Positions 37,384 through 46,864 of a DNA stretch of 64,000 nt are shown piece after piece. A program made the position numbers and the translations under genes. This DNA is from Hyphomicrobiales bacterium. Its GTDB lineage: Bacteria; Pseudomonadota; Alphaproteobacteria; Rhizobiales; Rhizobiaceae. The notes under the pieces are model-generated. The model saw only the letters and a list, made by a program, of their open reading frames with translations. It had not been told where the DNA came from and ran no database searches. The stretch's first letter is position 1. Each line of letters opens with the position of its first letter. The DNA lies in the NCBI GenBank assembly GCA_900472925.1, contig UCJU01000004.1, positions 186,001 to 250,000 on the forward strand. Reading direction: 5' to 3'.

Positions 37384-38238
37384 ATGACCACGCAAACCGC
37401 CTCAGGCTCCATGTCCTTTCTTTCCGGTAAACCGCTGCGTTTCATCGCCGCTGGTATTCTCTTGATCAACGGTCTGTTTCCAGCACTGTGGATTCTTTTC
37501 ACGTCGCTGAAGACAGAGGCGGAACTGACGGCAAAGCCGATTACGTGGATACCGCATGCGCCCACACTGCAAAACTACATGCAGGCCTTTTCGGATCAGC
37601 CGCTGCACATCTTCCTGTTCAACAGCTTCATGGTGGCGCTGCTGTCGACGGCGCTGACACTGCTCGTGTCGGTTCTTGCTGCCTATGCGCTGGCGCGGCT
37701 CAACCTTGCCTATCGCGGCCTCATCCTGTCACTGATCATTGCGGTCTCCACCTTTCCGCTGGTGACACTGCTGGTGCCGCTATTTGAAATCATGCGCGCC
37801 CTAAATCTTCTCAACAGCTGGATTGCGCTCGTGCTGCCTTACACGGTGCTGAGCCTGCCGGTCTGCACGCTGATGCTGGTGTCGTTCTTCGAGGGCATTC
37901 CGCGCGATCTGGAGAACGCCGCCATGATCGATGGCTGCACACGAATGGGTGCTCTGTTCAAAGTGGTGGTGCCGCTTTGCGCACCCGGCGTTTTCACTGC
38001 CGGTATCCTTGCTTTCGTCAACGCTTGGGACGAGTTCCTGCTAGCTTTGTCCTTCAACTCCAATCCGTCCTTGCGCACGCTGCCAGTGGGCATCCAGCTT
38101 TATCAAGGCGAGTTCGCATTCCCCTGGCCGGTCATTTCCGCGGCGCTTGTCGTCGGCATCGTGCCGGTCGCCATTCTCATCGTCATCTTCCAGGAGCGGG
38201 TGGTCTCTGGTCTGACGGCGGGCGGCATCAAGGGTTGA
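37384..38238 (+). CDS. smoH: ABC sugar permease, MalG type
   Basis: 284 residues, six spans, EAA loop with ENAAMIDGCTRMGALFKVVV and a following PLCAPGVFTAGILAFVNAWD typical of MalG proteins. Four bases separate it from smoG. Second half of the sulfoquinovosyl glycerol importer. Confidence 0.9.
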   Translation: MTTQTASGSMSFLSGKPLRFIAAGILLINGLFPALWILFTSLKTEAELTAKPITWIPHAPTLQNYMQAFSDQPLHIFLFNSFMVALLSTALTLLVSVLAAYALARLNLAYRGLILSLIIAVSTFPLVTLLVPLFEIMRALNLLNSWIALVLPYTVLSLPVCTLMLVSFFEGIPRDLENAAMIDGCTRMGALFKVVVPLCAPGVFTAGILAFVNAWDEFLLALSFNSNPSLRTLPVGIQLYQGEFAFPWPVISAALVVGIVPVAILIVIFQERVVSGLTAGGIKG

Positions 38239-38290
38239 TTGAGTTTGCGGTGCGAACCAACTGAAATCCAAGACTTTGAAAGACAGTGAC

Positions 38291-40282
38291 ATGAAACTCG
38301 CGCAGACTGAGACCGGCTTCACGCTGTCCCTGAACGGTCGTCATATCCTCGATCATAGCGATGCGTCGCCCGCGATCTTTGTTGGCCACGGCCAGGAACG
38401 CATGGATATGTATCGCGGAAACTTCGAGATCGAAGACTACGTCATCGAACGCCGTGCGCTGGCCCATGCGACGGTCGAAGGCGACCGTGTCCTGCTCTCC
38501 GACGCTAAGGGAGATCCAACCCGTCTCGTCCTGATCGTCGTCGGTAACGCGATTGAGCTCAAGGCGACAGATCCTAAGCTCAACCGCCTTTGGGTCCGTA
38601 TAAAGGCCGATGAAAATGAGCATGTCTGGGGCGGCGGCGAGCAGATGTCCTATTTCGACATGCGGGGACGCCGTTTCCCGCTTTGGACATCCGAGCCCGG
38701 TGTCGGCCGCGACCCGACAAGCGAAATCACCTTCAAGGCCAACGTCAAAGACAAGGCCGGGGGCGATTACTTCAACACCAACTACCCACAGCCGACCTAC
38801 ATTTCTTCAGCGCTCTACGCTCTGCACGTCGACACAACGGCCTATTCGGTCTTCGACTTCCGGCAGCAAGCCTTCCACGAAATCGAGATATGGGCGATCC
38901 CCTATCGTATCGAACTCTTTGCCGCGACCACCTTCGTGGACTTGGTCGAAGCGCTGTCCTCGCGCTTTGGACGCCAGCCGCCATTGCCCGATTGGGTCTA
39001 TAATGGCGCGATCATCGGCCTCAAGGACGGCGTCAATTCCTTCACCCGCTTGGAGGCTATGCGCGACGCCGGTGTGGAAGTCTCAGCGCTTTGGTGTGAG
39101 GACTGGGTTGGGCTGAGACAAACATCATTCGGGTCCAGATTGTTCTGGGACTGGCAGGCGAACGAGACCCGCTACCCGGGATTACGCCAGAAAATCCGCG
39201 AACTGCACGATAGCGGCGTTCGATTTCTCGGTTATGTGAACCCCTATCTCTGCGTCGATGGTCCTCTCTTCGAGATCGCAGACAAGGCTGGCTATTTCGC
39301 TACCGACGATGCGGGAAAAACAGCCTTGGTGGATTTCGGTGAGTTCGATTGCGGTGTCGTTGATTTCACCAATGAGGCCGCAGCCGAATGGTTTGCCGAA
39401 GAGATCATCGGCAAGAACATGCTCGACTTTGGTCTTTCCGGCTGGATGGCCGATTTCGGTGAGTATCTGCCGATCGACGTGCACCTGTCGAACGGTATCG
39501 ATGCCAAGCTGATGCACAATGCCTGGCCGACCCTGTGGGCGGAAGTCAATGCCAAGGCTGTGGCGTCACGTGACAAGACGGGTGACGCCCTGTTCTTCAT
39601 GCGGGCTGGCTTCACAGGCGTCCAGAAACATTGCCCACTTCTTTGGGGCGGTGACCAGTCGGTGGACTTTTCGCGTCACGATGGATTGGTGACCGTCATG
39701 TGCGGAGCTTTGTCGTCCGGCCTGCTGGGCAACGCTTATCACCACTCCGACATCGGCGGTTACACCAGCCTGTTCGGCAATGTTCGCACACCGGAGCTTT
39801 TGATGCGCTGGGCCGAAATGGCAGCCTTTACGCCCGTCATGCGCAGCCACGAGGGAAATCGCCCGCGTGAGAATGTCCAGATCGATCAGGACAAGGATGT
39901 CCTTGCGCATTTCGCGCGCATGACGCGGATTTACAAACATCTCGCGCCCTATCTAAAGTCTCTTTCGGCAGAGGCGGTTGAACGCGGCTTGCCGGTGCAG
40001 CGTCCGCTCTTCCTGCACCATCAGAACGACCGCCAGACCTACACCATCCAAGACAGCTACCTCTACGGCGCCGACATGCTTGTTGCGCCAGTCTGGCACG
40101 CCGCACAGGAAGATCGCATCGTCTATTTACCGAACGGGGAGCGCTGGGTGCATGTGTGGACCGGCGAAGAGTTTTCGGGCGGTGCAGACGTTCAGATTGC
40201 CGCGCCGCTCGGCAAACCGGCGGTATTCTATAGGGCCGGTTGCACCAGCGAGAGATTATTTGCCGGTCTCCGTGAAATTTGA
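38291..40282 (+). CDS. smoI: Sulfoquinovosidase, GH31
   Basis: 663 residues, cytosolic GH31 glycosidase. Nucleophile D388 in WMADFGEYLP and acid/base D455 in GGDQSVDF. Sulfonate-recognition residues R283 and W286 (in SFGSRLFWDW) and Y491 (in DIGGYTS) are present; numbered from ATG 38291 they fall at the positions I recall for the A. tumefaciens SQase, which supports this start over TTG 38276. It cleaves sulfoquinovosides to free sulfoquinovose, the substrate of SmoC. Ordinary alpha-glucosidases lack this Arg/Trp pair. Confidence 0.93.
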   Translation: MKLAQTETGFTLSLNGRHILDHSDASPAIFVGHGQERMDMYRGNFEIEDYVIERRALAHATVEGDRVLLSDAKGDPTRLVLIVVGNAIELKATDPKLNRLWVRIKADENEHVWGGGEQMSYFDMRGRRFPLWTSEPGVGRDPTSEITFKANVKDKAGGDYFNTNYPQPTYISSALYALHVDTTAYSVFDFRQQAFHEIEIWAIPYRIELFAATTFVDLVEALSSRFGRQPPLPDWVYNGAIIGLKDGVNSFTRLEAMRDAGVEVSALWCEDWVGLRQTSFGSRLFWDWQANETRYPGLRQKIRELHDSGVRFLGYVNPYLCVDGPLFEIADKAGYFATDDAGKTALVDFGEFDCGVVDFTNEAAAEWFAEEIIGKNMLDFGLSGWMADFGEYLPIDVHLSNGIDAKLMHNAWPTLWAEVNAKAVASRDKTGDALFFMRAGFTGVQKHCPLLWGGDQSVDFSRHDGLVTVMCGALSSGLLGNAYHHSDIGGYTSLFGNVRTPELLMRWAEMAAFTPVMRSHEGNRPRENVQIDQDKDVLAHFARMTRIYKHLAPYLKSLSAEAVERGLPVQRPLFLHHQNDRQTYTIQDSYLYGADMLVAPVWHAAQEDRIVYLPNGERWVHVWTGEEFSGGADVQIAAPLGKPAVFYRAGCTSERLFAGLREI

Positions 40283-40334
40283 TCGACAGATAAAGCGGCA
40301 GTTGAGCCTGATTATGCCAGGTCGGAAAACGGAA

Positions 40335-40362
40335 AACCGCAGGGTATGTTGACTCTGCGGTT
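40335..40362. terminator. Terminator between smoI and the RND operon
   Basis: AACCGCAG (40335-40342) and CTGCGGTT (40355-40362) form an 8-bp stem between convergent units. Read leftward it is followed by TTCCGTTTTCCG, so it best serves the RND operon, and may work for both. Confidence 0.6.
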
Positions 40363-40388
40363 CTCACTTGTCTCAGATCTCTAGCCGC

Positions 40389-43300
40389 TCAAACGGCCTC
40401 ATCCATCTTATAGTCCGTGTTCGCCGGTTCTTCCTTGTGCTGGATCAGCGGGCGGTTGCCGGAGAGCTTGCGCACGAGCACGTAGAACACCGGCGTCATG
40501 AAGATGCCGAAGATCGTGACGCCGATCATGCCCGAGAACACTGCGACACCCATGGCCGAGCGCATTTCAGCGCCTGCCCCGGTGGAGATGACCAGTGGAA
40601 CCACGCCCATGATGAAGGCCAGTGAGGTCATCAGGATCGGACGCAAACGAAGACGGCTTGCCTCGATGGCGGCGGCGACGGGGGTTCTGCCTTCGAACTC
40701 CAGTTCCCGAGCGAATTCCACGATCAGGATCGCGTTCTTCGCCGACAATCCCACAAGGACGATGAGACCAATCTGGGTGAAGATGTTGTTGTCACCTCCC
40801 GTTAGCCAGACGCCTGTCATGGCAGCGAGTACGCCCATGGGGACGATCATGATGATGGCAAGCGGCAGCGTCAGGCTTTCATATTGCGCCGCCAACACCA
40901 GATAGACCAGCAGCAAGGCTAGCGGGAAGACGAGCAGACCCGAACTGCCGGCGAGAATTTGCTGGTAGGTCAAATCCGTCCACTCAAAGGAAATGCCCGA
41001 TGGCAGTGTTTCAGCCGCAATGCGTTCGATAGCGGCTTGTGCCTCGCCGGACGAGAAGCCTGGAGCCGGGCTACCGTTGATATCGGCGGCCAGGAAGCCA
41101 TTGTAACGCGTGGTGCGTTCCGGTCCCGTCGTTGCATCTACCTTTAACAGTGCCGAAAGCGGTATCATCTGTCCGTTGGACGAGCGCACTTTCAACTGCC
41201 CGATATCTTCGGAATGCGCACGGAACTTTGCATCTGCCTGTACCCGAACGCTGTATGTGCGGCCAAAAGCATTGAAGTCGTTCACATACAAAGAACCAAG
41301 ATAGATCTGCAGCGTCTCGAACACGTCGGTGACGGACACTCCGAGCTGCTCAGCCTTTGCGCGATCAAGATCGGCATAAAGCTGTGGTACGTTGATCTGG
41401 AAGCTTGAGAACAAGCCAGCCAGTTCCGGCGTCTGATAGGCTTTGGCAAGGAATGCCTTCGTAACGTCATCGAGCGATTGATAGCCGAAACCTGCGCGGT
41501 CTTCGATCTGCATCTTGAAACCGCCCGTGGTGCCGAGACCGTTGACCGGTGGTGGCGGGAACATGGCGATGAAAGCATCCTGAATGGCACCGAATTTCTG
41601 GTTGAGCGCCATGGCAATGGCGCCGCCAGAGAGTTCAGGTGTCGTGCGCTCCTCGAAGGGGCTGAGGCCAACGAAAACAACACCGGCATTGGATCCGTTG
41701 GTGAAGCCGTTGATGGAGAGGCCTGGAAACGCAATCGCGTGCTCAACACCCGGTTGCTTCATGGCGATATCGCTCATGCGCTTGATGACATCTTCTGTGC
41801 GGTCAAGGCTGGCCGCATCCGGCAATTGGGCAAAGCCGATCAGATATTGCTTGTCCTGAGCAGGCACAAAGCCACCCGGCACCGCGTTGAACATGCCATA
41901 TGTAGCGCCCGCCAAAATCACATAGACGATCATGACGATGCTTTTGCGGTTCAACAGTCCGCCGACGCTTTTGCCATAACCGCTCGAAGCTGCGCCGAAA
42001 GCTCGGTTGAAGCCACGGAAGAAGCCGCCCAATACCTTGTCCATACCGCGCGTCAGCCAATCCTTCGGCGCGTCGTGACCTTTTAGAAGAAGTGCTGCCA
42101 AGGCTGGAGAGAGAGTCAACGAGTTGATGGCGGAGATCACCGTCGAGATGGCGATCGTCAATGCGAATTGGCGGTAGAACTGGCCCGACAGACCGGAAAT
42201 GAAGGCCAGCGGGACGAAGACGGCAACCAGCACCAAAGCGATGGCGATGATGGGGCCGGAGACCTCCTTCATGGCGCGGTAGGTCGCGTCACGGGGAGAC
42301 AATCCGTTTTCGATGTTTCGCTCGACGTTTTCCACCACCACGATGGCATCGTCCACGACGATACCAATGGCCAGCACAAGGCCGAAGAGGCTGAGCGCGT
42401 TGATCGAGAAGCCGAAGACATACATCACCGCGAAGGTGCCGATGATGGATACGGGAACGGCAATCAGCGGGATGATCGAAGCGCGCCATGTCTGAAGGAA
42501 CAGGATGACGACGATGACGACAAGCGCAATGGCTTCGAGCAGGGTATCGATGACCTTGTCGATGGAGGCGCGCACGAACTGCGTGGTGTCGTAGACGATT
42601 TCGTATTTCACGCCATCCGGCATCGCCTTTTGCAGATCCTGCATAGTGGCGGCGACCTGGTCGGAAATGGTGATTGCGTTGGAGCCGGGCGCCTGGAAGA
42701 CGGGAATGGCGACGGCAGACTCACCATCCAGCAGCGAGCGCAGCGCATAATCGGCTGCACCGAGTTCAACGCGCGCAACGTCCCGCAGGCGGGTGATTTC
42801 GCCATTGGTGCCGCTTTTCACGATGATGTTGCCGAATTCTTCCGGCGTGGAGAGGCGACCCTGGGCATTGACGTTCAGTTGAAGATCGATGCCGTTGAGG
42901 CTTGGCGAGGCGCCGATGGTGCCAGCTGCGGCCTGAACGTTCTGTTCGCGAATGGCATTGCTGATATCGCTGGCGGCCAGATTGTGCTCCGCAGCCTTCT
43001 GTGGATCGATCCAGACGCGCATGGAATAGTCGCCTGCACCAAAGATCTGTACCTGACCGACACCTTCGATGCGGGCCAGCCGGTCCTTGATGTTAAGGAC
43101 GGCATAGTTGCGCAGATAGGTCAGGTCGTACTGATTGCCGGGCGAGACCAGATGCACGACCATCATCAGGTCGGGCGAGCTTTTGACGGTGGAAACGCCA
43201 AGGCTTCTGACTTCCGCAGGCAAACGCGGCTCGGCCTGCGAGACGCGGTTCTGCACCAGCTGCTGGGCCTTGTCCGGGTCCGTGCCAAGCTTGAACGTCA

Positions 43301-43580
43301 CCGTCAGCGTCATGACGCCATCGGATGTCGCCTGGCTGGACATATAGAGCATGTTCTCGACGCCGTTGATCTGCTCTTCCAGCGGCGTTGCCACGGTTTC
43401 AGCGATGACCTTGGGGTTGGCACCGGGATAGGTGGCGCGAACGACGATGGATGGTGGCACGACTTCCGGATATTCGGAAATCGGCAGGGCACGCATACCG
43501 ATGAGGCCTGCGACGACGATAAGAACCGATAGCACGCCAGCAAAAACCGGCCGGTCCACAAAAAATCTGGAGATATTCAT
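40389..43580 (-). CDS. RND multidrug efflux transporter, AcrB/HAE1 family
   Basis: 1063 residues, the inner-membrane trimeric proton antiporter. Seen: N-terminal FFVDRPVFAGVLSVLIVVAG, the TM4 aspartate pair in GIVVDDAIVVVENVERN, the TM10 lysine in GLSAKNAILIVEFA, and two large periplasmic loops (pore regions around 40-330 and 560-860). It exports hydrophobic compounds with the adaptor encoded upstream. No outer-membrane channel gene (TolC/NodT type) is adjacent, so it must borrow one. The long plus-strand frame opposite it is an artefact of codon bias. Confidence 0.95.
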   Translation of the reverse strand: MNISRFFVDRPVFAGVLSVLIVVAGLIGMRALPISEYPEVVPPSIVVRATYPGANPKVIAETVATPLEEQINGVENMLYMSSQATSDGVMTLTVTFKLGTDPDKAQQLVQNRVSQAEPRLPAEVRSLGVSTVKSSPDLMMVVHLVSPGNQYDLTYLRNYAVLNIKDRLARIEGVGQVQIFGAGDYSMRVWIDPQKAAEHNLAASDISNAIREQNVQAAAGTIGASPSLNGIDLQLNVNAQGRLSTPEEFGNIIVKSGTNGEITRLRDVARVELGAADYALRSLLDGESAVAIPVFQAPGSNAITISDQVAATMQDLQKAMPDGVKYEIVYDTTQFVRASIDKVIDTLLEAIALVVIVVILFLQTWRASIIPLIAVPVSIIGTFAVMYVFGFSINALSLFGLVLAIGIVVDDAIVVVENVERNIENGLSPRDATYRAMKEVSGPIIAIALVLVAVFVPLAFISGLSGQFYRQFALTIAISTVISAINSLTLSPALAALLLKGHDAPKDWLTRGMDKVLGGFFRGFNRAFGAASSGYGKSVGGLLNRKSIVMIVYVILAGATYGMFNAVPGGFVPAQDKQYLIGFAQLPDAASLDRTEDVIKRMSDIAMKQPGVEHAIAFPGLSINGFTNGSNAGVVFVGLSPFEERTTPELSGGAIAMALNQKFGAIQDAFIAMFPPPPVNGLGTTGGFKMQIEDRAGFGYQSLDDVTKAFLAKAYQTPELAGLFSSFQINVPQLYADLDRAKAEQLGVSVTDVFETLQIYLGSLYVNDFNAFGRTYSVRVQADAKFRAHSEDIGQLKVRSSNGQMIPLSALLKVDATTGPERTTRYNGFLAADINGSPAPGFSSGEAQAAIERIAAETLPSGISFEWTDLTYQQILAGSSGLLVFPLALLLVYLVLAAQYESLTLPLAIIMIVPMGVLAAMTGVWLTGGDNNIFTQIGLIVLVGLSAKNAILIVEFARELEFEGRTPVAAAIEASRLRLRPILMTSLAFIMGVVPLVISTGAGAEMRSAMGVAVFSGMIGVTIFGIFMTPVFYVLVRKLSGNRPLIQHKEEPANTDYKMDEAV

Positions 43581-43629
43581 AGCAAAGGCCCTCTCGCCTC
43601 CGGGTGGAATTTGGATGCAGAAAATCGCT

Positions 43630-43650
43630 CCGGTGACATTGGGTCACCGG
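43630..43650. repeat. Intercistronic hairpin 1 of the RND operon
   Basis: CCGGTGAC (43630-43637), loop ATTGG, GTCACCGG (43643-43650): perfect 8-bp stem in the 129-bp gap between the adaptor and pump genes. Confidence 0.6.
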
Positions 43651-43678
43651 CGGATCGTATTTCTATTTTGAATATGCT

Positions 43679-43701
43679 GGCGGACCTCATGTCGGTCCGC
43701 C
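43679..43701. repeat. Intercistronic hairpin 2 of the RND operon
   Basis: GGCGGACC (43679-43686), loop TCATGTC, GGTCCGCC (43694-43701): a second perfect 8-bp stem just after the adaptor stop codon. It may tune the adaptor-to-pump ratio. Confidence 0.6.
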
Positions 43702-43709
43702 ATCAAGCG

Positions 43710-44900
43710 TTATTGCGAAGCTGCGACTTTTTCTTCCGTCTGCGGTGCAACGATAGCACCGGGACGAATCCGCTGCAGTCCGTTGACGACGATCTTGTCT
43801 CCAACGGCAAGGCCGCTTTCAACGATGCGCTGGCCGTCGGTGGATGAACCGGGCTTGATCTGCCGGTAGTTCACCTTGTTCTCACCGTCCACGACGAAGA
43901 CGAACTTCTTGTCCTGATCCGTGCCGATGGCGCGGTCGCTGATCACGATGCGATTTTCGGACTTCGGTTCGCCCATACGAACCCGCACGAACTGGCCAGG
44001 TATCAGGTGTCCATCCGTATTGGCGAATACGGCGCGCACCCCGATCGTGCCGCTGGCGGCATCGACCTGATTGTCGATAAGATGCAAAGTGCCTTTGATC
44101 GGCGTGCCATTGTCTGCCAGCGTGCCGATTTCGACGGGGATCTGTTCCAGCGCCTGGAGAGCACCGTCCGATACCGGGAGCTGCGACAAAGCCTTTGCCA
44201 CCATTTCTTCACTGGCATTGAAGCTGGCATAGATCGGATCTACGGAGACCAGGGTCGTCAGCGCGGGCGATGCCGAACCTGCGGCAACAAGGTTGCCAAC
44301 GGTCATTTCCAGCTTGCCGACACGGCCGGACACTGGCGCACGAACTTCTGTATAGCTCAGATCCAGTTGAGCAGTTGTGAGAGCCGCGCGGGCAGCTTGC
44401 GCTTGCGCTTCCGCATCGGCGACATTGCTTTGCCGCTGGTCGAAATCGCTTTGCGAAATGGTGCGATTGTCGGCCATTCTACGGCCACGCTCTAGCTCAG
44501 TTCTGGCGAGGCTCACCTTGGCCTCGGCGGAGGCGACCTGCGCTTGCGCGCCTGCAACCGCTGCCTGATAAGGTGCTGGATCAATGATGAAAAGCGCGTC
44601 CCCTGCCTTCACCAAAGCGCCTTCGCGAAAGTGAACGGCCTGAATTTGACCTGCAACGCGGGAGCGTATCTGAACGCGTTCGACCGCCTCAAGACGGCCA
44701 GAAAACTGTTCCCAGCGGGTTACATCACGGCTTTGGACCACTGCAACCGTAACCGGCACAGCAGGCGTTTCCGCAGGGCCGGAGGCTGCAACAGCGCCCG
44801 TGCTCATTGGCAGGTCGAGTAGAAAGGCCGCCGCTGCAACGGACACAGCAAGGCCTATACCGGCGCCCACAAAGGCCCGGCGCTTGTTTTTCAGCGTCAT
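43710..44900 (-). CDS. RND periplasmic adaptor (membrane fusion protein)
   Basis: 396 residues. An N-terminal hydrophobic anchor (GIGLAVSVAAAAFLLDLPM) precedes the lipoyl half-motif QIRSRVAGQIQAVHFREGALVKAGD, an alpha-helical hairpin rich in Ala/Arg/Glu, the second lipoyl half VRAPVSGRVGKLEMTVGNLV, and beta-barrel and membrane-proximal domains. No lipobox cysteine follows the hydrophobic stretch, so it is anchored by the helix rather than by lipid. First gene of the pump operon. Confidence 0.93.
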   Translation of the reverse strand: MTLKNKRRAFVGAGIGLAVSVAAAAFLLDLPMSTGAVAASGPAETPAVPVTVAVVQSRDVTRWEQFSGRLEAVERVQIRSRVAGQIQAVHFREGALVKAGDALFIIDPAPYQAAVAGAQAQVASAEAKVSLARTELERGRRMADNRTISQSDFDQRQSNVADAEAQAQAARAALTTAQLDLSYTEVRAPVSGRVGKLEMTVGNLVAAGSASPALTTLVSVDPIYASFNASEEMVAKALSQLPVSDGALQALEQIPVEIGTLADNGTPIKGTLHLIDNQVDAASGTIGVRAVFANTDGHLIPGQFVRVRMGEPKSENRIVISDRAIGTDQDKKFVFVVDGENKVNYRQIKPGSSTDGQRIVESGLAVGDKIVVNGLQRIRPGAIVAPQTEEKVAASQ

Positions 44901-44945
44901 GGGTGTCTCCTTGGCTCTATCCAGAGCCGATCATTGATCTAACTG

Positions 44946-45743
44946 TTAATGCTTCAACTCTTGAACGAAATCCGCAAACTCGGTGCAAACGGACGTAAGC
45001 CATTTGCCGCCGTCGCCGCGGTAAAGCCCTGTCCAGCCTGAACCGGCAGGAAAAATATGCTGCCGAACCTGAACCCCTGCATCGCTCAAACGTCCGGCAT
45101 AATTGACCGTCTCGTCGCGCAGAGGATCGTCCTCGGCTGTAAAAATAAGTGCCGGTGCAACAAGGTTAAGCCGCGTACACTGGCACGGTGCCGCATAAGG
45201 GTGTGCAAAGCCGCATACTTTCGCCAGATAATGGCTCCAGCCTTCAGCCCAGCGCTGCCGCATGCCAATCTTGTCCGCGTCACGAAAAGACGTGGTCGCC
45301 ATCATCGGATCGATCATCGGCGAAAGCAAAATCTGCCCTGCCAATTTTCCAGGCATCCTGTCCCGCGCCTTGAGTGCCAGACCCGCCGCCACGTTACCGC
45401 CTGCCTCTTCACCCGCCACAAACAGCAGCGATTTTGCGCTGCCATAGTGCTTGCGATTATTGCTGAGACAATCGAGCGCTTCGAAAGCACAGTCTATAAC
45501 CGCTGGAAACTCGTTGCAGGATGTCGTGCTGTAGTCTGCCTCGATCACCACTGCACCACTCTCTGCAAGCGCTCTGGCAACCGGTAATTCCGGACACTGA
45601 CCGCCTTTTTCCAGAAACGAACCACCGCGAAGGTAGAGCACGAGCGGCGGTGCGCGGTTTTCACCGTCACCTCTGTAAACACGGATCGAAAGAGGCGACT
45701 GCGTCTTTTCGCTGCTCTCTATCGTGTGCCACTGCGTATTCAT
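44946..45743 (-). CDS. Degenerate alpha/beta hydrolase, HSL-like, probable pseudoenzyme
   Basis: 265 residues from ATG 45743. The fold follows the hormone-sensitive-lipase type (PPLVLYLRGGSFLEKGG, later FTAEDDPLRDE). However the nucleophile elbow reads GEEAGGN where GDSAGGN is expected, so the serine is replaced by glutamate. The oxyanion HGGG is LRGGS, and the usual catalytic His near the C-terminus (xFxxHGF) appears as FPAGSGWTGLY. All three catalytic elements are thus altered. The frame is intact, which argues for a retained binding or regulatory role. It lies downstream of a LysR promoter region, beside the RND pump. Confidence 0.75.
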   Translation of the reverse strand: MNTQWHTIESSEKTQSPLSIRVYRGDGENRAPPLVLYLRGGSFLEKGGQCPELPVARALAESGAVVIEADYSTTSCNEFPAVIDCAFEALDCLSNNRKHYGSAKSLLFVAGEEAGGNVAAGLALKARDRMPGKLAGQILLSPMIDPMMATTSFRDADKIGMRQRWAEGWSHYLAKVCGFAHPYAAPCQCTRLNLVAPALIFTAEDDPLRDETVNYAGRLSDAGVQVRQHIFPAGSGWTGLYRGDGGKWLTSVCTEFADFVQELKH

Positions 45744-45890
45744 AACATTGCCCTCGGGAGGCAATCCGTTAGCCACCACTTGCGGTCATTTCTGAAATAG
45801 ATATTATTGTTCGAGATAAAATACACAAGTCCGGTAAATTGAAAACACTATTCCAAATTCACGGACAATGAGCGGAAAGGACGACGCGCG

Positions 45891-46847
45891 ATGGACCAGT
45901 TGGCTGCAATGCGGGTTTTTGCACGTGTGGTAGAGACGGGCAACTTTACGCGAGCGGCCGGCGCACTGAACATTCCCAAGACCACAGTCACCAATATGGT
46001 GCAAGGGCTGGAAGCACATTTGCGCACTACCCTATTAAACCGCACAACGCGTAGGGTGATGGTGACGACCGACGGTGCGCTGTATTACGAACGCGCCATC
46101 CAGATACTCTCTGAGATCGACGAGTTGGACGGAAGCCTGTCCAATACCAACACTCAGCCGTCTGGCAGACTGCGCGTCGAGATGGCGGGTGCCTTTGCAG
46201 ACCACATCATCATTCCCAATCTCTGCGATTTCTATCAGCGTTACCCGCTTATTCGCATCGATCTTGGTGTCGGCGACAGGTTGGTGGATTACATCGCGGA
46301 AAATGTCGACTGCGCCGTGCGCGTGGGAACGCCGCGTGACCAGTCGCTCATTGCGCGCAAGGTGTCGGAACTCGAATTCGTGACATGCGCAGCGCCATCT
46401 TACATTGAGCGATTTGGCATGCCCCAACAACCTGAAGACCTTGAAGGCGAGCATTATTGCGTCGGCTATCTCAACGCCACATCCGGGCAAATCATGACGA
46501 TGCCGTTCGATAACGGAATGCGGGCGGTGGAAATCACACCGCGTTACATCGTTTCAGCCAATGATAGTCGCACCTACCAGAACGCGGTGCTGGCTGGCAT
46601 GGGCGTGGGACAACTGGTTCCCTTCATGGTCCGTGATGACTTCGCCAAAGGCAATCTCGTCCCGGTTCTGCCGGACTGGAACCGGGAGCCCATGCCGGTC
46701 TACATCGTGTACCCGCAGACGCGGCATGTCACCAACAAGGTTCGCGTCTTCGTCGATTGGCTTGCCAAGCTGCTGCACAAAAACAATTTGGGATCAGCGG
46801 AACTGCAGGATCACACAAGTCCGCAGCCAAGCCTTGAGATCGCGTAA
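45891..46847 (+). CDS. LysR-family regulator
   Basis: 318 residues. N-terminal MDQLAAMRVFARVVETGNFT and HTH TRAAGALNIPKTTVTNMVQG, followed by a LysR effector domain. It is divergent from the degenerate hydrolase, with 147 bp of AT-rich DNA between, and could also control the RND pump genes that follow the hydrolase. The group often regulates efflux or oxidoreductases. Effector unknown. Confidence 0.9.
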   Translation: MDQLAAMRVFARVVETGNFTRAAGALNIPKTTVTNMVQGLEAHLRTTLLNRTTRRVMVTTDGALYYERAIQILSEIDELDGSLSNTNTQPSGRLRVEMAGAFADHIIIPNLCDFYQRYPLIRIDLGVGDRLVDYIAENVDCAVRVGTPRDQSLIARKVSELEFVTCAAPSYIERFGMPQQPEDLEGEHYCVGYLNATSGQIMTMPFDNGMRAVEITPRYIVSANDSRTYQNAVLAGMGVGQLVPFMVRDDFAKGNLVPVLPDWNREPMPVYIVYPQTRHVTNKVRVFVDWLAKLLHKNNLGSAELQDHTSPQPSLEIA

Positions 46848-46864
46848 TCCTGCGAAAAATCCAA

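Noticed and set aside
42168..43532. Long plus-strand open frame (454 codons) opposite the RND pump gene
   Set aside because: Composition rich in His, Asp, Gly and Arg and no recognisable domain; it is the mirror of a strongly biased real gene with clear AcrB motifs.
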